From Fen-330 sp050008465 (lineage in GTDB: Bacteria > Acidobacteriota > Terriglobia > Bryobacterales > Bryobacteraceae): a stretch of 64,000 nt of DNA. Below the pieces are notes generated by a model. The model saw only the letters and a list, made by a program, of their open reading frames with translations, was not told the DNA's origin and searched no databases. The position numbers and the translations under genes were made by a program. Shown here piece after piece: positions 1 through 7,544 of the stretch (position 1 is its first letter; every line of letters starts with the position of its first letter). The stretch is taken from positions 5,050 to 69,049 of the forward strand of contig JBEKMO010000017.1 in the NCBI GenBank assembly GCA_050008465.1, read 5' to 3'.

Positions 1-1059
1 ACGCGCACGATCGAGTGGCCCGACGGTCCGGAGACCTTTCAGGCAATTCCTCTGGCCGGTCGGCAGAACGAGCTTCTGGGCGTGCTGCTGGTGGGCAGCT
101 CGCGGCGGGAACTGGCGGCCCTTGCTGCCCGCATCCGCTGGGCGGGCGCGCTGGCGGCCGGCTTCGGCATCCTGCTGGGCATCGGGCTGAGCTACTGGGC
201 GGCGCGGCGGCTCACCGGGCCGGTGGCGCAGTTGGCGCGCGGCGCGCGCGCGGTGGCTTCGGGCAACTGGAACGTGCGCGTGAGCGTCGCCTCGCGGGAC
301 GAGATCGGGGAGCTGGCGCGCGCCTTCAACTCGATGACGCAGGAGCTGATCGGCCAGAGGGACCGCCTGCTGCAAGCCGAGCGCGTGGCCGCCTGGCGCG
401 AGCTGGCGCGCCGCCTGGCCCACGAGCTGAAGAACCCGCTGTTCCCGCTTCAGATCACCATCGAGACGTTGCAGCGCGCCAAGGAGCAGGCGCCCGGAGA
501 GTTCGACGAGATCTTCCGCGAGAGCGCCGCGACGCTGCTGGTCGAACTGGCGAACCTGAAAACCATCGTCGGGCGGTTCAGCGATTTCGCCAAGATGCCG
601 GCGCCGCAATTGGAGCCGGTGGACCTGAACGAAATCGTGCGGGGCGCGGCGCGGCTGTTCGATGCGCAGCTACGCGCTGGCAGCCACGCGCCGATCGCGC
701 CGGAGGTGGATTGCGACCCGGGCCTGGGGACGATTCGGGCCGATCCCGAGCAGGTGACGCGCGCTCTCGACAACCTGATTCTGAACGCCATCGACGCCAT
801 GCCCGAAGGCGGCACGCTGCGCATCCGGACGCGGCGGGGGGAGGGCTGCGCGCAACTGGAAGTCTCCGACACCGGCCAGGGCCTGACGAAAGAGGAGTGC
901 GAGCGCCTGTTCACTCCGTACTACACGACCAAGCGGCACGGAACGGGTCTGGGCCTGGCGATCGTGCAATCGGTGGTCGCCGACCACCACGGCAAGATCT
1001 CGGTGGAAAGCGAGCCGGGCCGCGGCGCCACCTTCCGCATCGAGCTGCCAGCGGGGTGA
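1..1059 (+). CDS. NtrY-like sensor histidine kinase, 5' end outside the window
   Basis: The reading frame is open from base 1, so the sensor part lies upstream of the window. What remains is a transmembrane segment, a HAMP linker (GPVAQLARGARAVASGNW and onward), a dimerisation H-box HELKNPL, the N-box DNLILNAIDAMPEGG, and ATP-lid motifs SDTGQGL and GTGLGLAI. This HAMP plus H/N/G order, with AWRELARRLAHELKNPL before the phosphorylated His, is typical of NtrY-type kinases, which sense a signal at the inner membrane and phosphorylate an NtrC-family regulator. No regulator gene is seen downstream: the next gene is convergent and starts on the other strand. Signal unknown. Confidence 0.9.
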   Translation, partial: TRTIEWPDGPETFQAIPLAGRQNELLGVLLVGSSRRELAALAARIRWAGALAAGFGILLGIGLSYWAARRLTGPVAQLARGARAVASGNWNVRVSVASRDEIGELARAFNSMTQELIGQRDRLLQAERVAAWRELARRLAHELKNPLFPLQITIETLQRAKEQAPGEFDEIFRESAATLLVELANLKTIVGRFSDFAKMPAPQLEPVDLNEIVRGAARLFDAQLRAGSHAPIAPEVDCDPGLGTIRADPEQVTRALDNLILNAIDAMPEGGTLRIRTRRGEGCAQLEVSDTGQGLTKEECERLFTPYYTTKRHGTGLGLAIVQSVVADHHGKISVESEPGRGATFRIELPAG

Positions 1060-1066
1060 GGGGCCG

Positions 1067-1810
1067 CTACTTTTTCACGTTGCCGCCGAACTGGACTCCC
1101 GGGCCGATCGAAAACCGGACCGTGTTGCGGCTGTCCTTGAGCAGATCGTTGAACAGGTGATCGTGCACGAAATCGGCCTGGACGCGCAGGGCGAAGTGCT
1201 TGGTGAGGTTGAAATCGACACCGCCGCCGAAGCCATAGAACTTGGTCCAGTCCGTTTTCTTTCCGGAGGGGGCAAGCAGCGCGACGATGCCTTGCGCGAT
1301 CAGGTCGGTGGATGGCACATGCGGAACCGCTACTTCGTGGATGGCGCCGCAGGACGGCCGGATGAACAGCGTTACGGCGGAGAAGTGGCGGTAGGCGACC
1401 TGCGGGCCGCCCGCGAAGGTCTCGGTAGTCGAGCTGGCGGGCACGGAGAGCGAGTAACCGGCCGGCAGCCTCCCGGCCGCGGCGTACTGCTGAAGCGTTG
1501 CTCCGAGAGACTGCTGAAGGGACGTGAGCAGCTCGCTGGGCACTATGGTCAGGTCGCCCTGGGCACGGCTGAAGTCCACGCCAAGCGAGAGCCAGGAAGT
1601 CACCCTGACTCCGCCCTGAAGATGAAAGCCGGTCTCAGCCAGCTTGATGTGCGGACTGTTGAGATAAGCGAAGCCTGCGTATGCGTCGAAACGGCCAACG
1701 TAGCTCTGCTGGCCGAAAGCCTGCGTGGCGGCAAGAATCAGGGTCAGGACAAGCACCCGGCAGATCGGGTGCTTAATGGAAGTTGCTGCAATCCTGGGTG
1801 CGCGGTTCAA
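1067..1810 (-). CDS. Secreted outer-membrane beta-barrel protein (porin/OmpA-like)
   Basis: This 247-residue protein begins with a basic, hydrophobic signal peptide (VLVLTLILAATQAFGQQ) followed by alternating amphipathic strands such as YVGRFDAYAGFAYL and FALRVQADFVHD, and ends in a Gly-rich strand (FSIGPGVQFGG). That is the look of an eight-stranded outer-membrane barrel. The start is a TTG at 1810, supported by AGGAGG at 1817-1822 with a 6-nt spacer; there is no better ATG near the signal peptide. It converges on the histidine kinase, 7 bp from its stop. The specific role is not known; acidobacterial genomes carry many such small barrels. Confidence 0.8.
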   Translation of the reverse strand: MNRAPRIAATSIKHPICRVLVLTLILAATQAFGQQSYVGRFDAYAGFAYLNSPHIKLAETGFHLQGGVRVTSWLSLGVDFSRAQGDLTIVPSELLTSLQQSLGATLQQYAAAGRLPAGYSLSVPASSTTETFAGGPQVAYRHFSAVTLFIRPSCGAIHEVAVPHVPSTDLIAQGIVALLAPSGKKTDWTKFYGFGGGVDFNLTKHFALRVQADFVHDHLFNDLLKDSRNTVRFSIGPGVQFGGNVKK

Positions 1811-2244
1811 TGGTCTCCTCCTACGGGGCCGTTTCCGGGTCTAAACAGCATACCAAAACTCGGAAGTCAATCCGGCAGGGTCGCGGCGGGTGCCTGACCG
1901 GGGGATTCCGGGTTTGTATTGGGCAGCGGGGCCGGCGGTGGAAGGGCGGGGCCAGAGACTTCACCTCTGAGAAGCGGAACCGCCTGGGGCCCGTGAAGGC
2001 TCCGGGCGGCTCCCAGCGTTTCCGGGTTTCCGTCCGAAGCGGCGATGCTCTTGCATATAGGTTGAGGTGACGAACTCGCCCGGCGGCAGATGAGACCGCG
2101 CTGCCGCAAACGCCCACTGGGCCAATCGCACCTCCTGTGCCCGGCCCGCAAGAAGCATACCTTCAAGCTGCCGCGCAAGCTGGCCATTTTCGCCCTGGAC
2201 TCCAAACGGATTAAGAGTTTGCGCAAGAAACCTGATAAGTACAA
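1811..2244. other. Intergenic region, no convincing gene
   Basis: About 430 bp between two minus-strand genes. Several overlapping short frames exist but none shows recognisable protein character or a good ribosome binding site beyond the TTG-start signal at 1817-1822. The 12-mer TTCCGGGTTTGT at 1906-1917 recurs at 3466-3477, in both cases followed by a GCGGGGCCGG string. The two gaps may therefore hold fragments of one decayed repeat. Confidence 0.5.
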
Positions 2245-3348
2245 TCAACGCGCTGGCGCCTGCTCCGGCTGAGCGTAGTACCCAGATCGCGTGCGCGCGG
2301 CTGCTCCGGGCCTGTCGATCTTAATCTCGAGCGCATGGTACTCGTTTGGACCGTCCCCGGCAAGGCCGTCAAACGAGAGGACGTAAAAGGCATTCGCGTC
2401 CGCAATGCACGTTGCGATCTCACGCGCCACAGCGTTACTTGAATTGAGAACCAGGCCTCCACTCTGATGCGCAAGGACCTCCAGTGCCAGATTCCCGGTC
2501 TGCGCCTGTCTTACCGTCCTCACTGGTGTTAAGAACTGCTTGTAAGTTGACGTTCGCAATTCACCCGTGTCCACGATTCCAAACGCATCAATGAAGTAAA
2601 GAGTAATACGAGCACGTCGAAGTTCGTCCGAAAGAGCAACGATGGAGGTGAAAAGCCCCTGCTGAAGCTTTGAGCTTGGCCAGCCTGCGCTTAGGCCGGA
2701 AAGAAGGGGCCAACCCGGAGTAATCCATACCACGAGTTTTCGTCCAGCCCTTGTCGCTTCATAAACAGCGAGCTGTTCGAGCGCGTGTAGAGACAACTGT
2801 AGCCGTTCAGCGGCGCCGTAAAACCCTTGTGACCTGCCAATTGTACGCAGACCGGATCGTTTCTGGTTTAGTTCCGCAATGAGAGCGTTTCCATCTCGGG
2901 AAGATGTGTTCCCGATCAGTGTTCCCGAATCGGAAAACAATACGATCGATACTGGGCCGGCAAGCTCCCCGCCGTTTTGCCCTAGAAACTTCACGATTTC
3001 TCCCCGCTCGAACGATACCCTTGTGAATGAAGCGTTGACTTCATCCACGAGCAAAATCACTTCCACGGGCGGATCAGCCGTCGCGATCCCATTTTCAACG
3101 GCATGAAAAGACGCGATCTTCTGCGGCTGCTTGTTGTCTAGAAGCGTGAAGTCCTGCTGGTGCAGGCCAGGGAGCGGCCTTCCGGACTTATCGGTCACTA
3201 CCACATCGAGCGTGATCCGGCGATTCGCACTGCCCGGCAGGACAGATGCCGGAGGTCCGGACTGCCCCGCTGGTCCATTCTGCTGTGCAAGTGCGGAAAC
3301 AAGCGAAAAGGAGAACAGAGAGATACGACCCATCCGCCGCGTGTTCAT
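2245..3348 (-). CDS. Secreted VWFA-related domain protein
   Basis: The 367-residue protein has a signal peptide (ISLFSFSLVSALAQQ), a beta-rich start (ITLDVVVTDKSGRPLPGL) and a von Willebrand A-like domain from about residue 90 (VEVILLVDEVNASF, then IVLFSDSGTLIGN). This matches the VWFA-related family that is expanded in acidobacteria (TIGR03436-type), usually exported and without assigned function. The canonical MIDAS DxSxS is weak here (LLVDEVNAS). The ATG at 3348 is chosen because GAGGTG lies 7 nt upstream; the GTG nine bases earlier overlaps that site. The coding sequence looks less GC-biased than its neighbours, so recent acquisition is possible. Confidence 0.8.
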   Translation of the reverse strand: MNTRRMGRISLFSFSLVSALAQQNGPAGQSGPPASVLPGSANRRITLDVVVTDKSGRPLPGLHQQDFTLLDNKQPQKIASFHAVENGIATADPPVEVILLVDEVNASFTRVSFERGEIVKFLGQNGGELAGPVSIVLFSDSGTLIGNTSSRDGNALIAELNQKRSGLRTIGRSQGFYGAAERLQLSLHALEQLAVYEATRAGRKLVVWITPGWPLLSGLSAGWPSSKLQQGLFTSIVALSDELRRARITLYFIDAFGIVDTGELRTSTYKQFLTPVRTVRQAQTGNLALEVLAHQSGGLVLNSSNAVAREIATCIADANAFYVLSFDGLAGDGPNEYHALEIKIDRPGAAARTRSGYYAQPEQAPAR

Positions 3349-3880
3349 GCAAGTCACCTCATTTTGGCTTCGACTTCGTTACCGGCAGGACGACCAATCA
3401 CCGGTTTAGGATTTCAGACGTCCTTTAGCTGGTTATGGGTACAAGCCGCCTCGAAAATGTGGAAGTTCCGGGTTTGTGGTGGGTGACGATGGCTGGTGGC
3501 GGGGCCGGTGAGCCGAGAACCGTTTCCCGAGAAGGTCAAAGGCCTGGGATTGCTGCGATTGTTGGTTGTCCCAGCCCCGAGCGGAGGTTCCCACCCAGGG
3601 CTGCGACCTGCGGCAGCCGAGGATTCCTCGACGGACCTGCCCAACGATCGGCACTGGCCCCGAGCAGGGATGCGCAACTTGCAGAAAACACGGGCAACTA
3701 CTGCCGCCGGAAGTGGCGGCTGGCGACACAAGGCGGTCGGGAGCTGCGGCCCCGTGGTTCAGAATCGACGAGCTCCAACCTGGCTCCATGGGCCTGACCG
3801 ACTCCATCAGCGCCCCAGGCCCCGCTGCCTCGGGAGGCCACACCGGCAGCCGTTCCAGGGCGTGGTCCGGCTCCGGCCTC
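3349..3880. other. Intergenic region, no convincing gene
   Basis: About 530 bp separate the VWFA gene from the small frame behind icd. Long frames in several phases (for example minus strand 3433-3951) are Pro/Arg/Ser-rich and lack family resemblance, as expected of non-coding GC-rich DNA. It shares the TTCCGGGTTTGT motif (3466-3477) with the gap at 1811-2244. Nothing else is recognised. Confidence 0.5.
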
Positions 3881-3988
3881 TCAATAGAAACCCGGAAGGG
3901 CCAGATAATGAGACCCGCGCACCAGGCAGACCAAACCCAGCAACACGACACACCCGACGGTCGCGAGAATCCGCCTCTTTGCCTCCAT
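3881..3988 (-). CDS. Possible 35-residue single-pass membrane peptide
   Basis: A 36-codon frame starts at ATG 3988, 18 bp after the icd stop. It is preceded by a full AAAGGAGG at 3995-4002 with a 6-nt spacer, one of the best Shine-Dalgarno sequences in the window. The peptide has a basic start (MEAKRRI), a hydrophobic core (LATVGCVVLLGLVCLV), then a short tail ending GFY. This is the layout of small type I/II membrane peptides found as the last gene of operons. Evidence is the ribosome site plus composition only; no homolog is known to me, and an overlapping frame (minus strand 3433-3951) could be chosen instead by gene finders. Confidence 0.5.
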   Translation of the reverse strand: MEAKRRILATVGCVVLLGLVCLVRGSHYLALPGFY

Positions 3989-4006
3989 CGAACGCCTCCT
4001 TTCCGT

Positions 4007-5212
4007 TCAGGCCATGTTGCTGGCGATGGCGGCGGCGAATTCGCTGGTCTTGAGCTTGGTGGCGCCTTCCATCTGGCGGTGGAGGTCGTAGGTGACGCGC
4101 TTCTGGCGGATGGTCTCGGTGATTCCCTTTTCGATCAGGTCCGAGACCTCTCGCCAGCCCATGAACTTGAACATCATGGAGCCGGACAGGATCAGGCTGG
4201 AGGGGTTGATCATGTCCAGACCGGCGTACTTGGGCGCGGTACCGTGCGTGGCCTCGAACATGCCGTACTCGTCGCCGATATTGGCCCCGGGCGCCATGCC
4301 CAATCCGCCTACCTGCGCCGCGCAGGCGTCCGAGAGGTAGTCGCCGTTGAGGTTGGGCGTGGCGAGCACTTCGTATTCGTCGGGCCGCAGGAGCACCTGC
4401 TGGAACATGGAATCGGCGATGCGGTCTTTGATGAGGATCCTGCCGGGCGGAAGCGCGCCGGAGAGGTCCTTCTCGGCGATGCAGACGTCGGGGAACTCAT
4501 CCCTGGCGACTTCATAGCCCCAGTCGCGGAAAGCGCCCTCGGTGAACTTCATGATGTTGCCCTTGTGCACGAGGGTGACGCTGCGGTGGCCGTTTTCGAT
4601 GGCATAGAGAATGGCGCGCCGCACCAGCCGCTTGGAGCCGGTAACGCTCATGGGCTTGATGCCGATGCCGGAGTCGGGCCGGATCTTCTTGCCCATCTGG
4701 GTGCAGAGGAAATCGATCACCTGCTTGGCTTCGGGCGTGCCCTCGCGCCACTCGATGCCCGCGTAGACGTCCTCGGTGTTCTCGCGGAGGATGACCACGT
4801 TGAGCAGCTCGGGGTGTTTGACCGGCGAGGGGACCCCGGCGTAGTAGCGGACCGGGCGCCAGCAGACGTAGAGGTCGAGGAGTTGCCGCAGGGTGACGTT
4901 CAGGCTGCGGATGCCGCCACCGACCGGCGTGGTCAGGGGGCCCTTGATGGCGATGTGGTACTGGCGGATGGCGTCGAGGGTCGCCTGAGGCAGCCAGTCG
5001 TGGAAGGCGTTGTAGGCCTTCTCCCCCGCGAGCACTTCGAGCCAGACGATCGAGCGCTTGCCACCGTAGGCGCGCTCGACCGCGGCGTCGAAGACCACGC
5101 GGGACGCTTTCCAGATATCCGGGCCGGTGCCGTCGCCCTCAATAAAGGGAATGATGGGGTTGTCCGGCACGAGGAATTTGCCGTTCTGAACTTGAATCGC
5201 TTGACCGTCCAT
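4007..5212 (-). CDS. icd: Isocitrate dehydrogenase (NADP-dependent)
   Basis: This TCA-cycle enzyme oxidatively decarboxylates isocitrate to 2-oxoglutarate in the cytoplasm. The 401-residue protein carries IPFIEGDGTGPDIW near the N-terminus, the substrate loop GGGIRSLNVTLRQ with the serine that is phosphorylated in E. coli Icd, the NILRENTEDVYAGIE segment, and the metal/cofactor region NLNGDYLSDACAAQVGG followed by EATHGTAPKYAG. Length fits the bacterial homodimeric type. The start at 5212 (MDGQAI) is preferred over the annotatable ATG 18 bases upstream because GGAGG lies 5 nt before it. It sits 32 bp downstream of the FMN reductase gene on the same strand. Confidence 0.97.
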   Translation of the reverse strand: MDGQAIQVQNGKFLVPDNPIIPFIEGDGTGPDIWKASRVVFDAAVERAYGGKRSIVWLEVLAGEKAYNAFHDWLPQATLDAIRQYHIAIKGPLTTPVGGGIRSLNVTLRQLLDLYVCWRPVRYYAGVPSPVKHPELLNVVILRENTEDVYAGIEWREGTPEAKQVIDFLCTQMGKKIRPDSGIGIKPMSVTGSKRLVRRAILYAIENGHRSVTLVHKGNIMKFTEGAFRDWGYEVARDEFPDVCIAEKDLSGALPPGRILIKDRIADSMFQQVLLRPDEYEVLATPNLNGDYLSDACAAQVGGLGMAPGANIGDEYGMFEATHGTAPKYAGLDMINPSSLILSGSMMFKFMGWREVSDLIEKGITETIRQKRVTYDLHRQMEGATKLKTSEFAAAIASNMA

Positions 5213-5244
5213 AGCAGCCTCCAGTATCAAAGCCTACCGCGAAT

Positions 5245-5820
5245 TCAGCCGTGAGTCTTCTTGAGCAGCCAGGCCATGTTGCGGCCCAGGACTTTCATGG
5301 TCGCGATGCCTTCGGCGTCGTTCTCGACTTCGCCCTTTTCGCGGCCGATGCCGATGTTCCAGTAAGACGAGCCGGGCACGATCATTTCGCTGATGAGGAA
5401 GAAGTGGTTGAGCGCGTCGAAGGCATGGATAGCGCCGGCGCGGCGCACCGCCACCACCGCCGCACCGATTTTGCGGCGGAGCAGGAAGCCATTGGCGCGG
5501 GCGACCATGCAGGCGCGGTCGATGAGGGCCTTAATCTCGGGGGAGATGTCGGCAACGTAGGTGGGGGAGCCCAGCAGGATGCCGTCGGCCGCCGCCATCT
5601 TGCCGATGAACTCGTTGCCCATGTCGTTCTTCTGGCCGCAGCGGCCGTCCTTGCGGCTGGAGCAGGTGTAGCAGGCCAGGCAGCCGTGGATCTTCGCGCC
5701 GCTGAGCTGGATCAGCTCGGTTTCGATGCCTTCCTTCTCGAGCTCGGCGAGCACGTACCGGAGCAAAATGGCGGTGTTGCCGTCCTTGCGCGCGCTGCCG
5801 TTGAATGCGATGACTTTCAT
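5245..5820 (-). CDS. Flavodoxin-like NAD(P)H-dependent FMN reductase / iron-sulfur flavoprotein
   Basis: The 191-residue protein has the flavodoxin-fold phosphate loop FNGSARKDGNT at its N-terminus and the GSPTYVADIS flavin contact near residue 85. Between them lies a compact cysteine cluster, GCLACYTCSSRKDGRC (C-x2-C-x2-C-x7-C), as in iron-sulfur flavoproteins that bind a 4Fe-4S cluster and pass electrons to or from FMN. Family members reduce quinones, metals or disulfides; the substrate here is not inferable. It is upstream of icd on the same strand with a short gap, so the two may be co-transcribed. Confidence 0.88.
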   Translation of the reverse strand: MKVIAFNGSARKDGNTAILLRYVLAELEKEGIETELIQLSGAKIHGCLACYTCSSRKDGRCGQKNDMGNEFIGKMAAADGILLGSPTYVADISPEIKALIDRACMVARANGFLLRRKIGAAVVAVRRAGAIHAFDALNHFFLISEMIVPGSSYWNIGIGREKGEVENDAEGIATMKVLGRNMAWLLKKTHG

Positions 5821-6087
5821 GAGGAACAGGATAGCGTAGATGGCGCCGGTCGAGCAGCTACTCGCAGAGACAGCGTGTACATCAGCCTTTCTTGGCCCAC
5901 TTCCCGGAAGCGGCTTCGCGACAGTGATCGCAGTTCCCGCTCAGGGCGGATTAACAGGATGCTGTCCAGGAGGAACTTGGCGAATCCGGTCAATTCCCCT
6001 GAATGGCGACTGCGCGCTCAAGTGCATCGGGGCCCGAAGGGCTGGTCTTGTCACCAAGGCGTCGGATTTCCGGCGCGGTGGCCATTT

Positions 6088-6582
6088 CTAACATTTGCGG
6101 CGCCAAGCGTGTTTCCCGTATACATCACCGAGGGTCGCAACGGTAGGATCGGGGAAAACATACACGACGTTGCAGTCGGCGGGATCAAATTCAAGCCGCT
6201 GATGCGATACCTCGTTTGAATCAGCATAACGAACAATCCGAGTTGCGAGCCAAGGGTTCGCGGGGTCCAATACGATGGTACCGGCATGCTTTCTCGTTCG
6301 GCCGGTGGAGTCATCGGTGTCCTGAGCGCGAACATCAAGAACTCCCGAGTCAGCCGCCCACCAATGAGGCTTTGACGACACCACCGTAAGGTCCGCCCCC
6401 TGCATCGGCGTGGTGTCAATTGTTCTACCGTGAATGTTGTAGGCCACCCACGTGCCAACCAGTTTGCCCGCAGCCTTATAGGCCCTCCGTCGCGCCCTCA
6501 GATCCCAATGATAGTTTGCAAGGATGCTGGCAACGATTCCAGCAAGGAAGCCTATCAGCGTGCCTGCCCAGAATTCGCCCAT
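6088..6582 (-). CDS. Membrane-anchored protein of unknown function
   Basis: I do not recognise this 164-residue protein. It starts with one transmembrane helix (WAGTLIGFLAGIVASILANY), then a basic stretch (DLRARRRAY) placing the remainder in the cytoplasm, then a beta-rich soluble domain with GTWVAYNIHG, TIVLDPANPWLATRIV and a Trp/Tyr-rich tail. The ATG at 6582 is favoured because a TACAAT box ends 6 nt upstream, giving a leaderless or nearly leaderless message. Longer starts at TTG 6618 would fall in the promoter. The codon use is visibly less GC-biased than in dnaE or icd, which hints at acquisition. Confidence 0.65.
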   Translation of the reverse strand: MGEFWAGTLIGFLAGIVASILANYHWDLRARRRAYKAAGKLVGTWVAYNIHGRTIDTTPMQGADLTVVSSKPHWWAADSGVLDVRAQDTDDSTGRTRKHAGTIVLDPANPWLATRIVRYADSNEVSHQRLEFDPADCNVVYVFPDPTVATLGDVYGKHAWRRKC

Positions 6583-6588
6583 GCGCTC

Positions 6589-6618
6589 ATTGTAGGCGGT
6601 TTGTATCCCGCCCCTCAA
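6589..6618 (-). promoter_or_regulatory. Candidate sigma-70 promoter of the unknown membrane protein gene
   Basis: Minus strand TTGAGG (6613-6618), 18-bp spacer, TACAAT (6589-6594), then 6 nt to the ATG at 6582. The predicted transcript would begin at or within a base or two of the start codon. Confidence 0.5.
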
Positions 6619-6843
6619 CGCTTGGTAGGAGATAAAGGGTCGGCCACATACTCCAGCCTTGCCCGACCAGCTTCGGCGTGGACGACCTGCTTAGCGGTAC
6701 CTCGGGCTCGCGTACGAGTCCGATGGCCCGGCGCTGGGCCGCCACTACCCTGACGCCAAACGAATGAGAAACGCCCATCGTGGAGACTGGGGAGTTCCCG
6801 GTTGCGGGCAGCCTGATTCTCCGCATTAATGTCGCGCGCCCGG

Positions 6844-7098
6844 TCAGATCGGCGAGGCGGAGTTTGGAAAGGCGCGCAGTGCCGCAACGGCTCGCTGGAG
6901 GCTCTCGGCCTCTGCCTTGGGCAGCGTGCCGCGCAGCGCCAGGGCGCGCTTGCGCAACCGATCCTTGGCCGTCGTGTCGCCCAAATAGGCTTCGATGACC
7001 TCGGCGATCACAAAGGAGAGTCCCTTTTCGCCCCTGCGCGCAGCCAGTTTCAGCAGCTTGGCCCGGTGCTCGCGGTCAAGATCGATCGTGATCCTCAC
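6844..7098 (-). CDS. Ribbon-helix-helix (CopG-like) antitoxin-type regulator
   Basis: The product begins RITIDLD, a beta strand, followed by helices AKLLKLAARRG and LSFVIAEVIEAYLG. This is the ribbon-helix-helix layout of CopG/MetJ-type DNA binders that serve as antitoxins. The C-terminal part (about 84 residues in all) is basic and helical. The GTG at 7098 is chosen as start since it places the strand at the N-terminus; an in-frame TTG at 7134 lies inside a palindrome and is unlikely. No toxin gene is recognised downstream (6619-6843 shows nothing). It is divergent from an XRE gene across two palindromes, the likely operator. Confidence 0.65.
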   Translation of the reverse strand: MRITIDLDREHRAKLLKLAARRGEKGLSFVIAEVIEAYLGDTTAKDRLRKRALALRGTLPKAEAESLQRAVAALRAFPNSASPI

Positions 7099-7108
7099 AG
7101 CACGATTG

Positions 7109-7145
7109 TACACGCAAGTGCGCGTGTATCGCAAAAATGCGATAC
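7109..7145. promoter_or_regulatory. Double palindrome, probable operator between divergent regulators
   Basis: Two inverted repeats share three bases. The first is TACACGC (7109-7115) with GCGTGTA (7122-7128), 6-bp spacer. The second is GTATCGCA (7126-7133) with TGCGATAC (7138-7145), spacer AAAA. Both are perfect. They lie between the divergent RHH and XRE genes, where autoregulatory operators of such proteins normally sit. Confidence 0.65.
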
Positions 7146-7208
7146 TCTGAAATCCAGATGAAGTGCCGGGCAGAAACGGTTCGCGCTGGAACGAGCTAAG
7201 GAGGTTCT

Positions 7209-7493
7209 ATGAGCACGATCGCCCGCTTGAAGAAAAAATGGCAAGCCGAGCCGGCGTTCCGCCGGGCCTATGAAGCTCTCAAACCCGAGTTCGCCGTCGC
7301 ACGGCAGTTGATCGCGGCCCGGCATCGCGCGGGGCTGAGCCAGGCCGAGGTGGCGCGCAGGATGGGGACGACGCAGTCGACGGTTGCCCGCCTTGAGAGC
7401 GGACAGCGGCTGCCTGCGCTGAGCAGTCTGCAGCGGTATGCGGACGCAATCGGCCACAGGCTGGATGTGCGGCTGGTGCAGGCTCACAGGTGA
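7209..7493 (+). CDS. XRE-family helix-turn-helix protein (HigA-like)
   Basis: This 94-residue protein has a helix-turn-helix at about residues 46-75 (AGLSQAEVARRMGTTQSTVARLE) typical of XRE/Cro regulators and HigA antitoxins, preceded by a basic N-terminal helical segment (ARLKKKWQAEPAFRRAYE) also seen in HigA-like proteins. The start is secure: AAGGAGG at 7198-7204 lies 4 nt before the ATG. A HigB-type toxin would be expected immediately upstream but none is seen. The divergent RHH gene is 110 bp away across two palindromes, so the pair may be orphan regulators left from toxin-antitoxin loci. Confidence 0.8.
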   Translation: MSTIARLKKKWQAEPAFRRAYEALKPEFAVARQLIAARHRAGLSQAEVARRMGTTQSTVARLESGQRLPALSSLQRYADAIGHRLDVRLVQAHR

Positions 7494-7544
7494 GGCTGGC
7501 TGCCTCATCCGACCCCCGGTGCTACCATACTGTTTAACCACGAA

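Noticed and set aside
3566..5254. 562-codon plus-strand frame opposite icd
   Set aside because: It covers icd in antisense. icd has clear catalytic motifs and a good ribosome site, and the other product has none.
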